Positions 9,626-20,213 of a DNA stretch of 35,525 nt are shown piece by piece. Made by a program: the position numbers and the translations under genes. The stretch comes from Marinimicrobium sp. (GTDB taxonomy: Bacteria > Pseudomonadota > Gammaproteobacteria > Pseudomonadales > Cellvibrionaceae). The notes under the pieces are model-generated. The model had not been told where the DNA came from. It saw only the letters and a list, made by a program, of their open reading frames with translations, and searched no databases. The DNA is taken from assembly GCA_027322215.1 (NCBI GenBank), contig DAHVRW010000009.1, positions 1 through 35,525 on the forward strand, given 5' to 3'. Within the stretch, counting starts at the first letter, position 1, and every line of letters starts with the position of its first letter.

Positions 9626-9702
9626 TGGTCGGAACGGCAGGATTTGAACCTGCGACCCCTACACCCCCAGTGTAGTGCGCTACCAAACTGCGCTACGCTC
9701 CG
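9626..9702 (-). tRNA. tRNA-Pro (anticodon GGG)
   Basis: Minus strand CGGAGCGTAGCGCAGTTTGGTAGCGCACTACACTGGGGGTGTAGGGGTCGCAGGTTCAAATCCTGCCGTTCCGACCA; 77 nt, cloverleaf arms, GGTTCAAATCC T-arm and encoded CCA; anticodon loop CTGGGGG. Confidence 0.95.
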
Positions 9703-9815
9703 ATTTTGATGCTGTGACTCGCTTTACAGCACGGGCCTTGGTGAGGGGCTCCGGTCACAGGGATGGGCATAATACCGCAAATTTTCAGGATTGCAAGACT
9801 CGGCTGGGCCCGACT

Positions 9816-10175
9816 TTAACGTGCTTTAAGCACTTCGAGCACCTGCTCCAACTCGGCTATCATCTGGCTGACCAGCTGACTGAACTGGCTGGCGTCTTGC
9901 TGCGCGCCCTCGCCTTCCATCTGCTGACGGGCGCCACCGATGGTAAAGCCCTGATCGTACAGCAAGGCGCGAATCTGACGGATGGTCAACACATCCTGGC
10001 GTTGATAATAGCGTCGGTTGCCGCGTCGTTTGACCGGTTTCAATTGGGGAAACTCTTGCTCCCAGTAACGCAGTACGTGGGGTTTCACCGCGCACAGCTC
10101 ACTTACCTCACCAATGGTGAAGTAGCGTTTGCCGGGAATAACCGGCAACTCATCGTTATGGCTTGGTTCCAGCAT
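9816..10175 (-). CDS. MerR-family transcriptional regulator (the type adjacent to ihfA)
   Basis: [65 protein letters not shown]; overlaps the ihfA 3' end by 20 nt. Confidence 0.93.
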   Translation of the reverse strand: MLEPSHNDELPVIPGKRYFTIGEVSELCAVKPHVLRYWEQEFPQLKPVKRRGNRRYYQRQDVLTIRQIRALLYDQGFTIGGARQQMEGEGAQQDASQFSQLVSQMIAELEQVLEVLKAR

Positions 10176-10464
10176 AAGCTTCCACTTTCGCCTTTAGTTT
10201 TTGTCCTGGGCGAAAAGTCACCACGCGACGCGCACTAATAGGAATCTCTTCCCCTGTTTTGGGGTTACGCCCGGGCCGCTGGCTTTTATCACGCAATTCA
10301 AAGTTGCCGAAACCAGACAGCTTAACCGGCTCGTTTTCCTCCAACGAGCGCCGGATTTCCTCGAAAAACAGCTCGACCAGCTCTTTCGCTTCGCGCTTGT
10401 TCAAACCAAGCTCGTCGTAGAGTTTTTCGGCTAAATCCGCTTTCGTAAGGGCTCCGCCCGACAT
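10156..10464 (-). CDS. ihfA: Integration host factor alpha subunit
   Basis: [87 protein letters not shown]. Confidence 0.97.
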   Translation of the reverse strand: MSGGALTKADLAEKLYDELGLNKREAKELVELFFEEIRRSLEENEPVKLSGFGNFELRDKSQRPGRNPKTGEEIPISARRVVTFRPGQKLKAKVEAYAGTKP

Positions 10465-10476
10465 TTTATTGATTCC

Positions 10477-12855
10477 CTACCTAAGGGTGGCCTCAAATTC
10501 TGCCTGTAAATGCTGAACTATACGATCCACCGCAGCGTTGATTTCATCCTCCGCAAGAGTGCGTGATGGATGCTGAAAGGTCAAGCCCAAAGCAACACTT
10601 TTTCTTTGTGGATCAATACCTTTGCCCATGTAAAGGTCAAATACCTTTAAGTCCACAAGGTGCTCACCGGCGTTATTTTTAACCCCTTCGAGCACCTGGC
10701 TCACCGCCGTATCGCGCTTGAGTAGCAGCGCTAAATCACGCCGAATGACCGGGTGACGAGACAGCGGCTGGAAAACCGGGACCCGGGCGTCCCGTAATGC
10801 CCATTGAGTCACTTCAAACACATAGATGCTCTGAGGGATATCCAGCGCTTGCTGCAATTGTGGATGCACGGCACCCAGGTACCCCGCCAACTGATCGTCA
10901 CGATACAAGGCGGCGCACTGGCCCGGATGCAGGGCTGGGTGCTCGGCGGCCTCAAAGCGGAACTTGTCTGTTGCGCCTGTGAGAGCCAGCAATCCCTCCA
11001 AATCGCCCTTAATATCGTAAAAATCCACGTTGTCCTGGCTGTTGGCCCAACCTTCGGGCTGGCGGCTGCCATAGATTAACCCGGCCAGCATGGGTTCTTG
11101 GGTAAGTTCGTCACCGCTCAGCACAAAACGCAGCCCGGACTCAAACAGGCGTACGCGCTCTTGTTGGCGGTTCAGGTTATGTTGCAACGTTTTGACCAGC
11201 CCCGGCAGCAAACTGGTGCGCATAGCGGCCATATCGGCGCTGATGGGGTTTTTAAGGGTTACCGGCTGTTGATCGGGGTCGAACTGACGGTTCAGCTCCG
11301 GCTCGAGGAAGCTATAGGTGATGGCTTCCTCGAAACCTCGGGCCACCAAGTGCCGACGCAGCGCTGGCAGGCCAAGCTCACGCTCTGGCTGCGGTGGCAC
11401 CGCAATTGGCGCGGCAAGGCTGCGCTTGGGCAGACGATTGTAGCCGTAAATTCGTGCCAGCTCTTCCAGCAAATCCACTTCCAAGGTTAAATCGAAACGG
11501 TAGCTGGGCACCTTGAATACCCAGCCGTCCGCCGTGCGATCGATCAGGGTCAAACCCAGCCCCAACAACATGGCTTCCACTTCCTCGTCGGCGATTTGCA
11601 AGCCAAGAGTGCTGGCAATACGCTCGCGCCGTAGCGCTACCTGTGGCGCTTGAGGAAGGTGCTCCTCGTCTTTGACTTCAATCAGAGGGCCGGCTTGGCC
11701 ACCCACGATTTCCAGCAAGAGTGCTGTCGCCCGCTCCATAGCCTCGACCTGAAGTTCGTAATCCACACCCCGCTCAAACCTGTGGGAGGAGTCGGTGTGC
11801 AAGCCGTAATTGCGAGCCCGCCCGGCTATGGCCAGCGGGCTGAAGAAGGCGCTCTCAAGGAAAATATTTTCGGTAACGTTGCTGACGCCACTGTCTTTGC
11901 CGCCCATAACGCCAGCCAGTGCCAACGGCCGTGCGTCATCCGCGATCACCAGCGTATCGGATGTAAGGCTTAGCTCCTGATCATCCAGCAGCACTAATTG
12001 CTCGCCTTCTTGCGCCATGCGCACATTGATGCCGCCTTTTAGCTTTGCCAGATCGAACGCATGCATGGGCTGGCCCAATTCGAGCAGCACGTAGTTGGTT
12101 ACATCGACTACCGCATCGATGGAGCGCACACCCGCACGGCGCAGCTTTTCCTGTAACCACACGGGACTTGGCTGGGTAACGTCAATGTTGCGAATCACCC
12201 TCCCCACATATCGACTGCATGCTTCGGGTGCGTTTAACGCTATCGGGAAAGTGTCGGTGGCGGTCACGGAAGCGGGCTCGATGGCGGGCGCCGTCACCGT
12301 GCCGCGATTCAGCACAGCCACCTCTCTGGCCAGGCCTTTGATGCTCAGGCAATCGCTGCGGTTCGGCGTAAGGTCCACCTCGATAATACAGTCTTGCAAC
12401 TGCAGATAGGTTTGCAGGTCCTGTCCCACTGGCGCATCGAGGGGCAGCTCCCACAGGCCGTCGTCATCATCGCCCGCCTCCAGCTCGGTTTGAGCACAGA
12501 GCATGCCGAAGGATTCGACTCCACGGAGCTTGGCTTTTTTGATTTTGAAATCGCCGGGCAATTGCGCCCCAACTAGTGCAAAAGGCACCTTAATACCCGC
12601 CCGCGCGTTGGGAGCACCACACACCACTTGGCACACACCTTCGGGATTGCCCGCCACTTGGCAAATGCGCAGTTTGTCCGCATCCGGGTGGGGCTCAACG
12701 GACAAAATCTCGCCCACCACGACACCGTCAAAGCGGCCCGCGACGGCTTCGATTCCGTCCACTTCCAGGCCTGCCATGGTGAGCTGCGCCACCAATTCAT
12801 CGGTGCTCAGCTCGGGATTAACCCATTCGCGCAACCAGGCTTCGCTTAATTTCAT
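10477..12855 (-). CDS. pheT: Phenylalanine-tRNA ligase beta subunit
   Basis: MKLSEAWLREWVNPELSTDELVAQLTMAGLEVDGIE...VCGAPNARAG...HRFERGVDYELQVEAMERATALLLEIVGG... Confidence 0.97.
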   Translation of the reverse strand: MKLSEAWLREWVNPELSTDELVAQLTMAGLEVDGIEAVAGRFDGVVVGEILSVEPHPDADKLRICQVAGNPEGVCQVVCGAPNARAGIKVPFALVGAQLPGDFKIKKAKLRGVESFGMLCAQTELEAGDDDDGLWELPLDAPVGQDLQTYLQLQDCIIEVDLTPNRSDCLSIKGLAREVAVLNRGTVTAPAIEPASVTATDTFPIALNAPEACSRYVGRVIRNIDVTQPSPVWLQEKLRRAGVRSIDAVVDVTNYVLLELGQPMHAFDLAKLKGGINVRMAQEGEQLVLLDDQELSLTSDTLVIADDARPLALAGVMGGKDSGVSNVTENIFLESAFFSPLAIAGRARNYGLHTDSSHRFERGVDYELQVEAMERATALLLEIVGGQAGPLIEVKDEEHLPQAPQVALRRERIASTLGLQIADEEVEAMLLGLGLTLIDRTADGWVFKVPSYRFDLTLEVDLLEELARIYGYNRLPKRSLAAPIAVPPQPERELGLPALRRHLVARGFEEAITYSFLEPELNRQFDPDQQPVTLKNPISADMAAMRTSLLPGLVKTLQHNLNRQQERVRLFESGLRFVLSGDELTQEPMLAGLIYGSRQPEGWANSQDNVDFYDIKGDLEGLLALTGATDKFRFEAAEHPALHPGQCAALYRDDQLAGYLGAVHPQLQQALDIPQSIYVFEVTQWALRDARVPVFQPLSRHPVIRRDLALLLKRDTAVSQVLEGVKNNAGEHLVDLKVFDLYMGKGIDPQRKSVALGLTFQHPSRTLAEDEINAAVDRIVQHLQAEFEATLR

Positions 12856-12928
12856 AGTCAGTCTCTAGTGATCTCGCTCGTTATATTTCGTACCGCTTTT
12901 CGGTGTCCGCAGCCCGCAAACGACGCGC

Positions 12929-13972
<1,044 letters not shown>

Positions 13973-14024
13973 TTATTCCACAATGGCGGTTGCTGAGTAT
14001 TGGGTGTTTTTATAACCGTAAATT

Positions 14025-14054
14025 AAAAAAGGGAGGAGCCAAGCAGCCCCTCCC
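14025..14054 (-). terminator. Intrinsic terminator between rplT and pheS (possible attenuator)
   Basis: Minus strand GGGAGGGGC-TGCTTG-GCTCCTCCC-TTTTTTAATTT. Confidence 0.75.
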
Positions 14055-14109
14055 TTTCATCGCACCTGTTATAGAAGCCCACAAAGAGCCTCTAAACCGT
14101 TATTGACGA

Positions 14110-14469
14110 TTAAGCAGCCAGAGCTTCTTTAGCCTGTGCAACAACGGCCGCAAATGCGTTTTTGTCGTGAACCGCCAGATCGGCCAGGACGCGACGATCC
14201 AGTACGATATTGGCTTTTTTCAAGCCTGCAATCAGCCGGCTATAACTCAGACCTTCAGCGCGGGATTGCGCGTTAATACGCGTGATCCACAGAGCGCGGA
14301 AGTTGCGCTTTTTATTGCGACGGTCGCGGTACGCGTACTGACCGGCTTTGATAACCGCCTGCTTAGCTACCCGAAATACCCGAGACCGGGCGCCGTAATA
14401 ACCTTTTGCAGCTTTAAGAACTTTTTTGTGCCGGCGACGAGCCTGCACTCCACGTTTTACACGAGCCAT
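14110..14469 (-). CDS. rplT: 50S ribosomal protein L20
   Basis: [67 protein letters not shown]. Confidence 0.98.
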   Translation of the reverse strand: MARVKRGVQARRRHKKVLKAAKGYYGARSRVFRVAKQAVIKAGQYAYRDRRNKKRNFRALWITRINAQSRAEGLSYSRLIAGLKKANIVLDRRVLADLAVHDKNAFAAVVAQAKEALAA

Positions 14470-14506
14470 GTTGAACTCCTCTCAAAATTGAATTTTTCGA
14501 CGCGAC

Positions 14507-14704
14507 TCAGTCGTGGCGAAGCATACGTTTAACCGCCGGAACATCCGCTGCATTGAGGATGCTCGTACCGCGAAGCTGACGCTTACGCTTGGTGGTCATT
14601 TTGGTGAGGATGTGGCTCTTGTTAGCGTGCTTGTGCTTATAGCCACCGCCAGTTTTTTTGAAGCGCTTGGCGGCGCCGCTGTGTACTTTAGCTTTTGTTG
14701 CCAT
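14507..14704 (-). CDS. rpmI: 50S ribosomal protein L35
   Basis: [59 protein letters not shown]. Confidence 0.97.
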   Translation of the reverse strand: MATKAKVHSGAAKRFKKTGGGYKHKHANKSHILTKMTTKRKRQLRGTSILNAADVPAVKRMLRHD

Positions 14705-14762
14705 GGGAAAAACTCCGCATTAAGAATCAATAATCCAGTAACTAAGGCAGCTAAAAGCCCAG

Positions 14763-15302
14763 CTACTTTCGTTTTTTCGGGGCGAGAACCATGATCAATT
14801 GCCGGCCTTCCATTTTTGGCATTTGCTCCACGGTACCCAGCTCTTCCAGGTCCTTTTCGATGCGTTGCATCATTTCCATACCCAGTTCCTGGTGTGCCAT
14901 TTCCCGGCCTCGGAATCGAAGCGATACCTTGGCCTTGTCCCCAGCTTCTAGGAAACGTATAAGGTTGCGTAGTTTGACCTTATAGTCCCCTTCGTCTGTC
15001 CCTGGACGAAATTTCATTTCTTTAATCTGTTGCTGCTTTTGCTTTTTCTTAGCTGCCGCTTTGGTTTTCTTGATCTCAAACAGGTGCTTGCCATAGTCCA
15101 TAAGTTTACAAACTATGGGGTCACTATCGGGTGCTATTTCAACCAAATCCAGGTCGGCGGCTTGAGCCGCTTTTAGAGCTTCCTCCAGGGACACTACACC
15201 CACTTGCTCCCCGTCAGCGCCTACCAGCCTGACTTGTCCGGCCTCTATCTGTTCGTTAATCCGGGCTTTTTTGGACTTTCCTTTAGCGGTTGGTCGTTTG
15301 AT
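14763..15302 (-). CDS. infC: Translation initiation factor IF-3 (likely non-canonical ATC start)
   Basis: ORF track begins at an internal GTG (15203). Homologous sequence continues upstream: (I)[46 protein letters not shown]...; no ATG/GTG/TTG between the upstream in-frame TAA and GTG 15203; ATC at 15302 preceded by GGGAG. Confidence 0.9.
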   Translation of the reverse strand: MKRPTAKGKSKKARINEQIEAGQVRLVGADGEQVGVVSLEEALKAAQAADLDLVEIAPDSDPIVCKLMDYGKHLFEIKKTKAAAKKKQKQQQIKEMKFRPGTDEGDYKVKLRNLIRFLEAGDKAKVSLRFRGREMAHQELGMEMMQRIEKDLEELGTVEQMPKMEGRQLIMVLAPKKRK

Positions 15303-15344
15303 AGCTGTTTTCTCCCAATCTGTTTAAAGATGCAAGTACGCGCC

Positions 15345-17264
15345 TTAACGCTCCACCCGACCGCGCCGTTCGATATCGGCGGCCAGATGTTGCGCGAAGG
15401 CGTCGACACTCATTACGCCCAGCTCTTCGCCCGAACGGGTACGTACCGCCAGGGCGTCGGATGCCATTTCCTTGTCGCCTATGACTAAAAGGTAGGGTAT
15501 CCGCTGGATTGTGTGCTCGCGGATTTTAAAGCCGATCTTCTCGTTTCTCAAGTCCGAAATGACCCTAAAGCCTTTATCGGCGAGGGTTTTTTGCACTTTT
15601 TGTGCATATTCGGCCTGATTATCGGTGATCGTGAGCACCACCGCTTGTTCCGGCGCCAGCCATGCTGGGAAGGCGCCTTCGTAATGTTCGATCAAAATAC
15701 CGATGAAACGCTCGAACGAACCCAAAATGGCCCGGTGGAGCATAACCGGAACCTGCCGAGAACCGTCTTCGGCCACGTACTGCGCGCCCAAGCGGCCAGG
15801 CATGGAGAAGTCCACCTGAATGGTGCCGCACTGCCAGACACGGCCAATACAGTCTTTCAGTGAAAACTCAATTTTGGGTCCGTAAAAGGCGCCCTCGCCC
15901 GGCAGCAAAGTCCACTCCAGGCCTTTGGCGTCCAGCGCGTCCGCCAGGGCTTTTTCGGCTTTGTCCCACACTTCATCGCTGCCAACCCGCTCTTCGGGCC
16001 GGGTGGACAGGCGAATGAGGATTTCGTCAAAACCGAAGTCGGCGTACACCTGGTACAAGAGGTCGGTGAACTGGGACACTTCGCTCTGAACGTCATCTTC
16101 AGCGCAAAAAATGTGTGCGTCGTCCTGTACAAAGCCGCGAACACGCATCAGCCCCTGCAAGGTTCCGGAGGCTTCATTGCGGTGGCAGCTGCCGAACTCG
16201 GCCAGGCGCAGGGGCAGATCCCGGTAACTTTTCAGCCCCTGGTTAAAAACCTGCACATGGCACGGGCAGTTCATGGGCTTAACCGCAAAATCGCGCGATT
16301 CCGACTCGACCGCAAACATGTTCTCTCGGAATTTGTCCCAATGCCCCGATCGCTCCCACAGGGACCGATCGACGATTTGCGGTGTGCGAATTTCTTGGTA
16401 GCCATTGGCCCGCTGGACCTGTCGCATATACTGCTCCAGTGCCTGATAGAGCGTCCAGCCGTTGTGATGCCAGAACACCATGCCCGGCGCCTCGTCCTGC
16501 ATATGGAACAGGTCGTATTTTTTGGCCAGTTTGCGGTGGTCGCGCTTTTCCGCCTCTTCCAGCCGGTGCAAATAGGCTTTAAGTTCTTTTTTACTGCCCC
16601 AGGCGGTGCCATAAATGCGCTGGAGCATTTCGTTATTGGAGTCACCGCGCCAATAGGCTCCGGCCACTTTCATCAATTTGAAATACTTCAGCTTGCCAGT
16701 GGACGGCACGTGGGGACCGCGGCATAAATCTTCAAAATCACCCTGCCGATACAGTGACAGAGTTTCATCGGCGGGGATGTCTTCAATAATTTGAGCTTTG
16801 TACTCCTCACCCAGCTCGCGGAAAAAGCTCACCGCTTCATCCCGCTCCAGCACTCGCCGGGCCACGGGCAGGTCGGCCTTGGCCAGCTCGGTCATGCGCT
16901 GTTCGATGCGCTCCAAATCTTCGGGAGTAAACGCCCGATGATAAGCAAAGTCGTAGTAAAAACCGTCTTCAATAACTGGGCCAATGGTGACCTGGGCCTC
17001 GGGGAACAGCTCTTTTACCGCTTGCGCCAACAGGTGCGCGGTGGAGTGACGGATGATCTCAAGCCCTTCGGGGGACTTCTCGGTGATGATGGACACTTCG
17101 GCGTCCTGATCAATCACGTAACCCAGGTCGACTTCTTTGCCGTCAACTTTGCCCGCCAGGGCGGCCTTTGCCAGACCAGGACCTATGTCGGCGGCCAGGT
17201 CATAGATAGACGTGGGGTTTGAGAATTCGCGCTGAGAACCGTCGGGCAGACTAATAATGGGCAT
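15345..17264 (-). CDS. thrS: Threonine-tRNA ligase
   Basis: [43 protein letters not shown]...[35 protein letters not shown]...; start 17264 preceded by AGGATCA. Confidence 0.97.
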   Translation of the reverse strand: MPIISLPDGSQREFSNPTSIYDLAADIGPGLAKAALAGKVDGKEVDLGYVIDQDAEVSIITEKSPEGLEIIRHSTAHLLAQAVKELFPEAQVTIGPVIEDGFYYDFAYHRAFTPEDLERIEQRMTELAKADLPVARRVLERDEAVSFFRELGEEYKAQIIEDIPADETLSLYRQGDFEDLCRGPHVPSTGKLKYFKLMKVAGAYWRGDSNNEMLQRIYGTAWGSKKELKAYLHRLEEAEKRDHRKLAKKYDLFHMQDEAPGMVFWHHNGWTLYQALEQYMRQVQRANGYQEIRTPQIVDRSLWERSGHWDKFRENMFAVESESRDFAVKPMNCPCHVQVFNQGLKSYRDLPLRLAEFGSCHRNEASGTLQGLMRVRGFVQDDAHIFCAEDDVQSEVSQFTDLLYQVYADFGFDEILIRLSTRPEERVGSDEVWDKAEKALADALDAKGLEWTLLPGEGAFYGPKIEFSLKDCIGRVWQCGTIQVDFSMPGRLGAQYVAEDGSRQVPVMLHRAILGSFERFIGILIEHYEGAFPAWLAPEQAVVLTITDNQAEYAQKVQKTLADKGFRVISDLRNEKIGFKIREHTIQRIPYLLVIGDKEMASDALAVRTRSGEELGVMSVDAFAQHLAADIERRGRVER

Positions 17265-17455
17265 GAGTGATCCTGTTTCAGTGGTGACCCCTACCAAAGG
17301 CCACTTGAGAATGTACTCCGGCCTATGGCCGGAACTGCGTGCAAAACTGTACCACCGTTACGTTCATAACTACGTAAAGGCGCGCCATAGTATATAAAAC
17401 CTGGCGCCAGTGTGCCAGCATCCCGGTGGTTAACGCCCTTTATCCTATTATTCCG

Positions 17456-17812
17456 CTATATATCCGCCAGCATGTGCACGGTGCGCTCCAGGTTCTGCTC
17501 CTGATGATCGACGAACTTAAACTGGTTCCAGGCAATGCGCACAACGTCGTTGTGGTGCAGGCGCTGGCGCCCGTTAATTTTGCGATCGTTTACGAACGTC
17601 CCGTTGGTGCTATTCAGGTCTTCCAGGTAGTACTCATAAAACTGCGAAAAATGTTCATTCGCTTCGGCCACGATTACGGCGTGGCGGGCGCTGACGGCGG
17701 CATCGTCCAGACGAATTTCATTCTCGGGGTGGCGCCCCAGGTGAATGCGGCCGGGAGACACGTCAAATGTGTTGGCCACCACATCGTCAATCAGCTGTAT
17801 AAGTTGTGCCAT
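17456..17812 (-). CDS. FHA domain protein
   Basis: RIHLGRHPENEIRLDDAAVSARHAVIV...YYLEDLNSTNGTFVNDRKINGRQRLHHNDVVRIAWNQFKFV; canonical GR...SxRHA...LxSTNGTFVN motifs. Confidence 0.93.
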   Translation of the reverse strand: MAQLIQLIDDVVANTFDVSPGRIHLGRHPENEIRLDDAAVSARHAVIVAEANEHFSQFYEYYLEDLNSTNGTFVNDRKINGRQRLHHNDVVRIAWNQFKFVDHQEQNLERTVHMLADI

Positions 17813-17841
17813 GTTTCACCTTCTCGCTGGGTTTTCAGGGT

Positions 17842-19518
17842 TCAGAAATCGCGCTCAATGGCTTTAGCGAGCGCCCGTGCCATGTCCGTCGCGCTGGCGT
17901 AACGATTCTCCTGGTCCTTCTGCAGAGCTTTGTTGATTATACGGGTGGCGCTGCGCGGCAGTTGTGGACGCAGATCACGAATACTCTTATGCCGGCCTTG
18001 CACGATGTGATAACTCAGCTCGGCAATGCTCTCCCCCACAAAAGGCAGAACGCCGCTTAGCAACTGGTAGAAGGTCACTCCCAAACTAAAAATATCGCTC
18101 TGGGGCCCAGCGCGCAGGCCTCGTAATTGCTCCGGTGACATATAGAGCGGGCTGCCAAATATTTCCCCCGTTTGGGTGCGGGCACTGCTAGCAATGCGTG
18201 CGATGCCGAAGTCGGTCACCACGACCTGTTGTTGCTGCGCCTTATATACGATATTGCCGGGCTTGATGTCCCGATGCACCACCTCCTGACTGTGCGCATA
18301 GGCCAGAGCCTCAGCCACTTGTCGCACCAGCTCGTATACCTGTGCGATGGGTAACAACTTAGCCTCGCTCACATGTTCACTTAGGGGCACACCGGCTATG
18401 TAGTCCATGGCAATGTAGGCCAGGTCCGGCTCCTCGCCCACGTCATACACTGTGACGATGCCCGGGTGTTTCAACCGCCCCGCCGCTTCAGCTTCGCGGA
18501 AAAAACGGGTTTTTACCGACTCGCGCTCTGTGCCGTCCAGGTGGGCATAGTTGAGGGTTTTGATGGCCAAGGGCCGGGCGATGTGCGGGTCGTGGCCCAG
18601 GTAAACGATGCCCATGGCGCCGCGCCCTAACTCCCGTTCAATTTCATAACGGCCCAGCCGCGTGGGCGCCTGAGCAATCTCCAGCACCATGGTTTTTGCC
18701 AAGCCATCCGTACCAACGGTCGCGGCGGCCGCCGCAGGTGGTATTTTGGTCAACCGCTGGGGCACGTCCCGGTAACGGCTGCGTCGTTGCTGAATAAGCG
18801 TGTAAACCCGCCGGGCCTGCACTGCTCGCCCTTGCTCCTCGTGCTCCCGCGCCTGGTCGTAAAGATCCGCCAACACCTCTGGTGCGGTTGCACACTGTAG
18901 CAACGCCGCGCTGGCGCCTTCCCAGTCGCCCTGCTGCATTTTTAACGCACCCAGCTCACGACTCACCACCTGATGGCGACGCTGCCAAACGCCCTGGCCG
19001 TACCAAGCGCCAATCAGCAGCAGTCCCAGCCATAAATACTGGGCGCTCAATCCCAGGGGCAACCAATAATGACGTGCGATCGCCGCTCCCAGCTGGGTGA
19101 CAATCAGAACCATAAACAACAGGAGCGTGGCCAGCATTGCCACACTCAAACGCAGGCGCGGCACCAGCAGGCACAGGTAAGCGGTCAGCGTGAGCGCCAA
19201 CAGGGAGTGCGCGGGGTAAAACCACCAGGGCACGTGAGGATGCGCCCCCCAGTTGGGAGGCGCACCCGCGCTATTCATTACAAGGCCGGGCAAATCGGCC
19301 GCCTGAAGCCACCAGTTTGCCGTCACGGGGCCCACGCCCTGCATCCAGCTGAGGTAAGTAGGATCGTTGGTTAAGGCCGCGGCCAAGGATGCCAGGGTGG
19401 CATCGAGCCACTGCAAGGCGGGGTAATATGGCACGGCCAGCGCCAGGCACACTCCCAGTACAAACGTCAGGGTGCGTAAATTCAGCAGGCTGACAAGCCT
19501 TTCAAATGGTGTGGTCAT
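17842..19518 (-). CDS. Membrane-anchored Ser/Thr protein kinase (N-terminal transmembrane sensor-like region, C-terminal kinase)
   Basis: Hydrophobic helices in the first ~180 aa; kinase ELGRGAMGIVYLGHDPHIARPLAIKTL...VVHRDIKPGNIVYK...VTDFGIARI...GSPLYMSPEQL...DIFSLGVTFYQLLSG. Confidence 0.94.
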   Translation of the reverse strand: MTTPFERLVSLLNLRTLTFVLGVCLALAVPYYPALQWLDATLASLAAALTNDPTYLSWMQGVGPVTANWWLQAADLPGLVMNSAGAPPNWGAHPHVPWWFYPAHSLLALTLTAYLCLLVPRLRLSVAMLATLLLFMVLIVTQLGAAIARHYWLPLGLSAQYLWLGLLLIGAWYGQGVWQRRHQVVSRELGALKMQQGDWEGASAALLQCATAPEVLADLYDQAREHEEQGRAVQARRVYTLIQQRRSRYRDVPQRLTKIPPAAAAATVGTDGLAKTMVLEIAQAPTRLGRYEIERELGRGAMGIVYLGHDPHIARPLAIKTLNYAHLDGTERESVKTRFFREAEAAGRLKHPGIVTVYDVGEEPDLAYIAMDYIAGVPLSEHVSEAKLLPIAQVYELVRQVAEALAYAHSQEVVHRDIKPGNIVYKAQQQQVVVTDFGIARIASSARTQTGEIFGSPLYMSPEQLRGLRAGPQSDIFSLGVTFYQLLSGVLPFVGESIAELSYHIVQGRHKSIRDLRPQLPRSATRIINKALQKDQENRYASATDMARALAKAIERDF

Positions 19519-19558
19519 GACAGGCCGTTGTTATTGGAATCGAGCCACGGGCCGAAGC

Positions 19559-19915
19559 CTACTCGGTGGTGTAGTAAACGCCGGGAATCCAACTCTTTTT
19601 TATTTTCAATGTTTTTTGCAGTGCATCGGATATGTTGTCCACGAAATGTAAATCGTGCGTACCGACCACAATCGTGTCGCCGGCTTTAATCCGCTGGCTC
19701 GGCACCCGCTTACCGTTCACAAACACCCCGTTGGTGCTGTCCAGATCACGAATCTGGTAGCCGTCGTCGGTCTTTTCAATGACCGCATGACGGCTGCTGA
19801 CCGTGGCATCGTCAATCACCAACTGATTGTCCGTGCTACGGCCAATGGTCAGGCACTCTCCCAGCTCGTAATGACAGATGCTGGCGCCATTGAGCTGATG
19901 ATGAATGTACGGCAT
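19559..19915 (-). CDS. FHA domain protein
   Basis: MPYIHHQLNG...CLTIGRSTDNQLVIDDATVSSRHAVIEKTDDGYQIRDLDSTNGVFVNGKRVPSQRIKAGDTIVVGTHDLHFV; ATG 19915 preceded by GGGAGG. Confidence 0.93.
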   Translation of the reverse strand: MPYIHHQLNGASICHYELGECLTIGRSTDNQLVIDDATVSSRHAVIEKTDDGYQIRDLDSTNGVFVNGKRVPSQRIKAGDTIVVGTHDLHFVDNISDALQKTLKIKKSWIPGVYYTTE

Positions 19916-20213
19916 CGCATGGGCCTCCCGGGTAATGGCACGGCATTCAGCATAGCACAAACCCAACACCCGTCGCGTGACGCCCGTCTCCTCATGGGAC
20001 TCTCGTCAGAGCCGCGTTGGCTTCGCCGCACTGGATTCATCCGCCGAATCGCGGCAGTATACTGTCGCACTCGTCATTAACAACCAGTCAGGTCTTTAAC
20101 GATCAGCCAGCGGCCTTTTGGCCAGTCAAAGAGGCGCGGCCCTGATCTCGACACCGTTGCGCTTGACCTATCGCGCAACACGATAAATCGATCAGTTGCC
20201 AGGGACTCTGAGA

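Noticed and set aside
9675-10238. 187-aa plus-strand ORF over the tRNA-Pro/MerR region
   Set aside because: Overlaps the tRNA and runs antisense to the MerR-type gene and ihfA; not a plausible CDS.
16113-16727. 204-aa plus-strand ORF inside thrS
   Set aside because: Antisense shadow frame of a conserved gene.
17265-17345. Hairpin TCCGGCC-TAT-GGCCGGA upstream of thrS as a tRNA-Thr-mimicking operator
   Set aside because: The loop shows no Thr anticodon-like sequence and I could not build a convincing tRNA mimic; may be an ordinary UTR hairpin.
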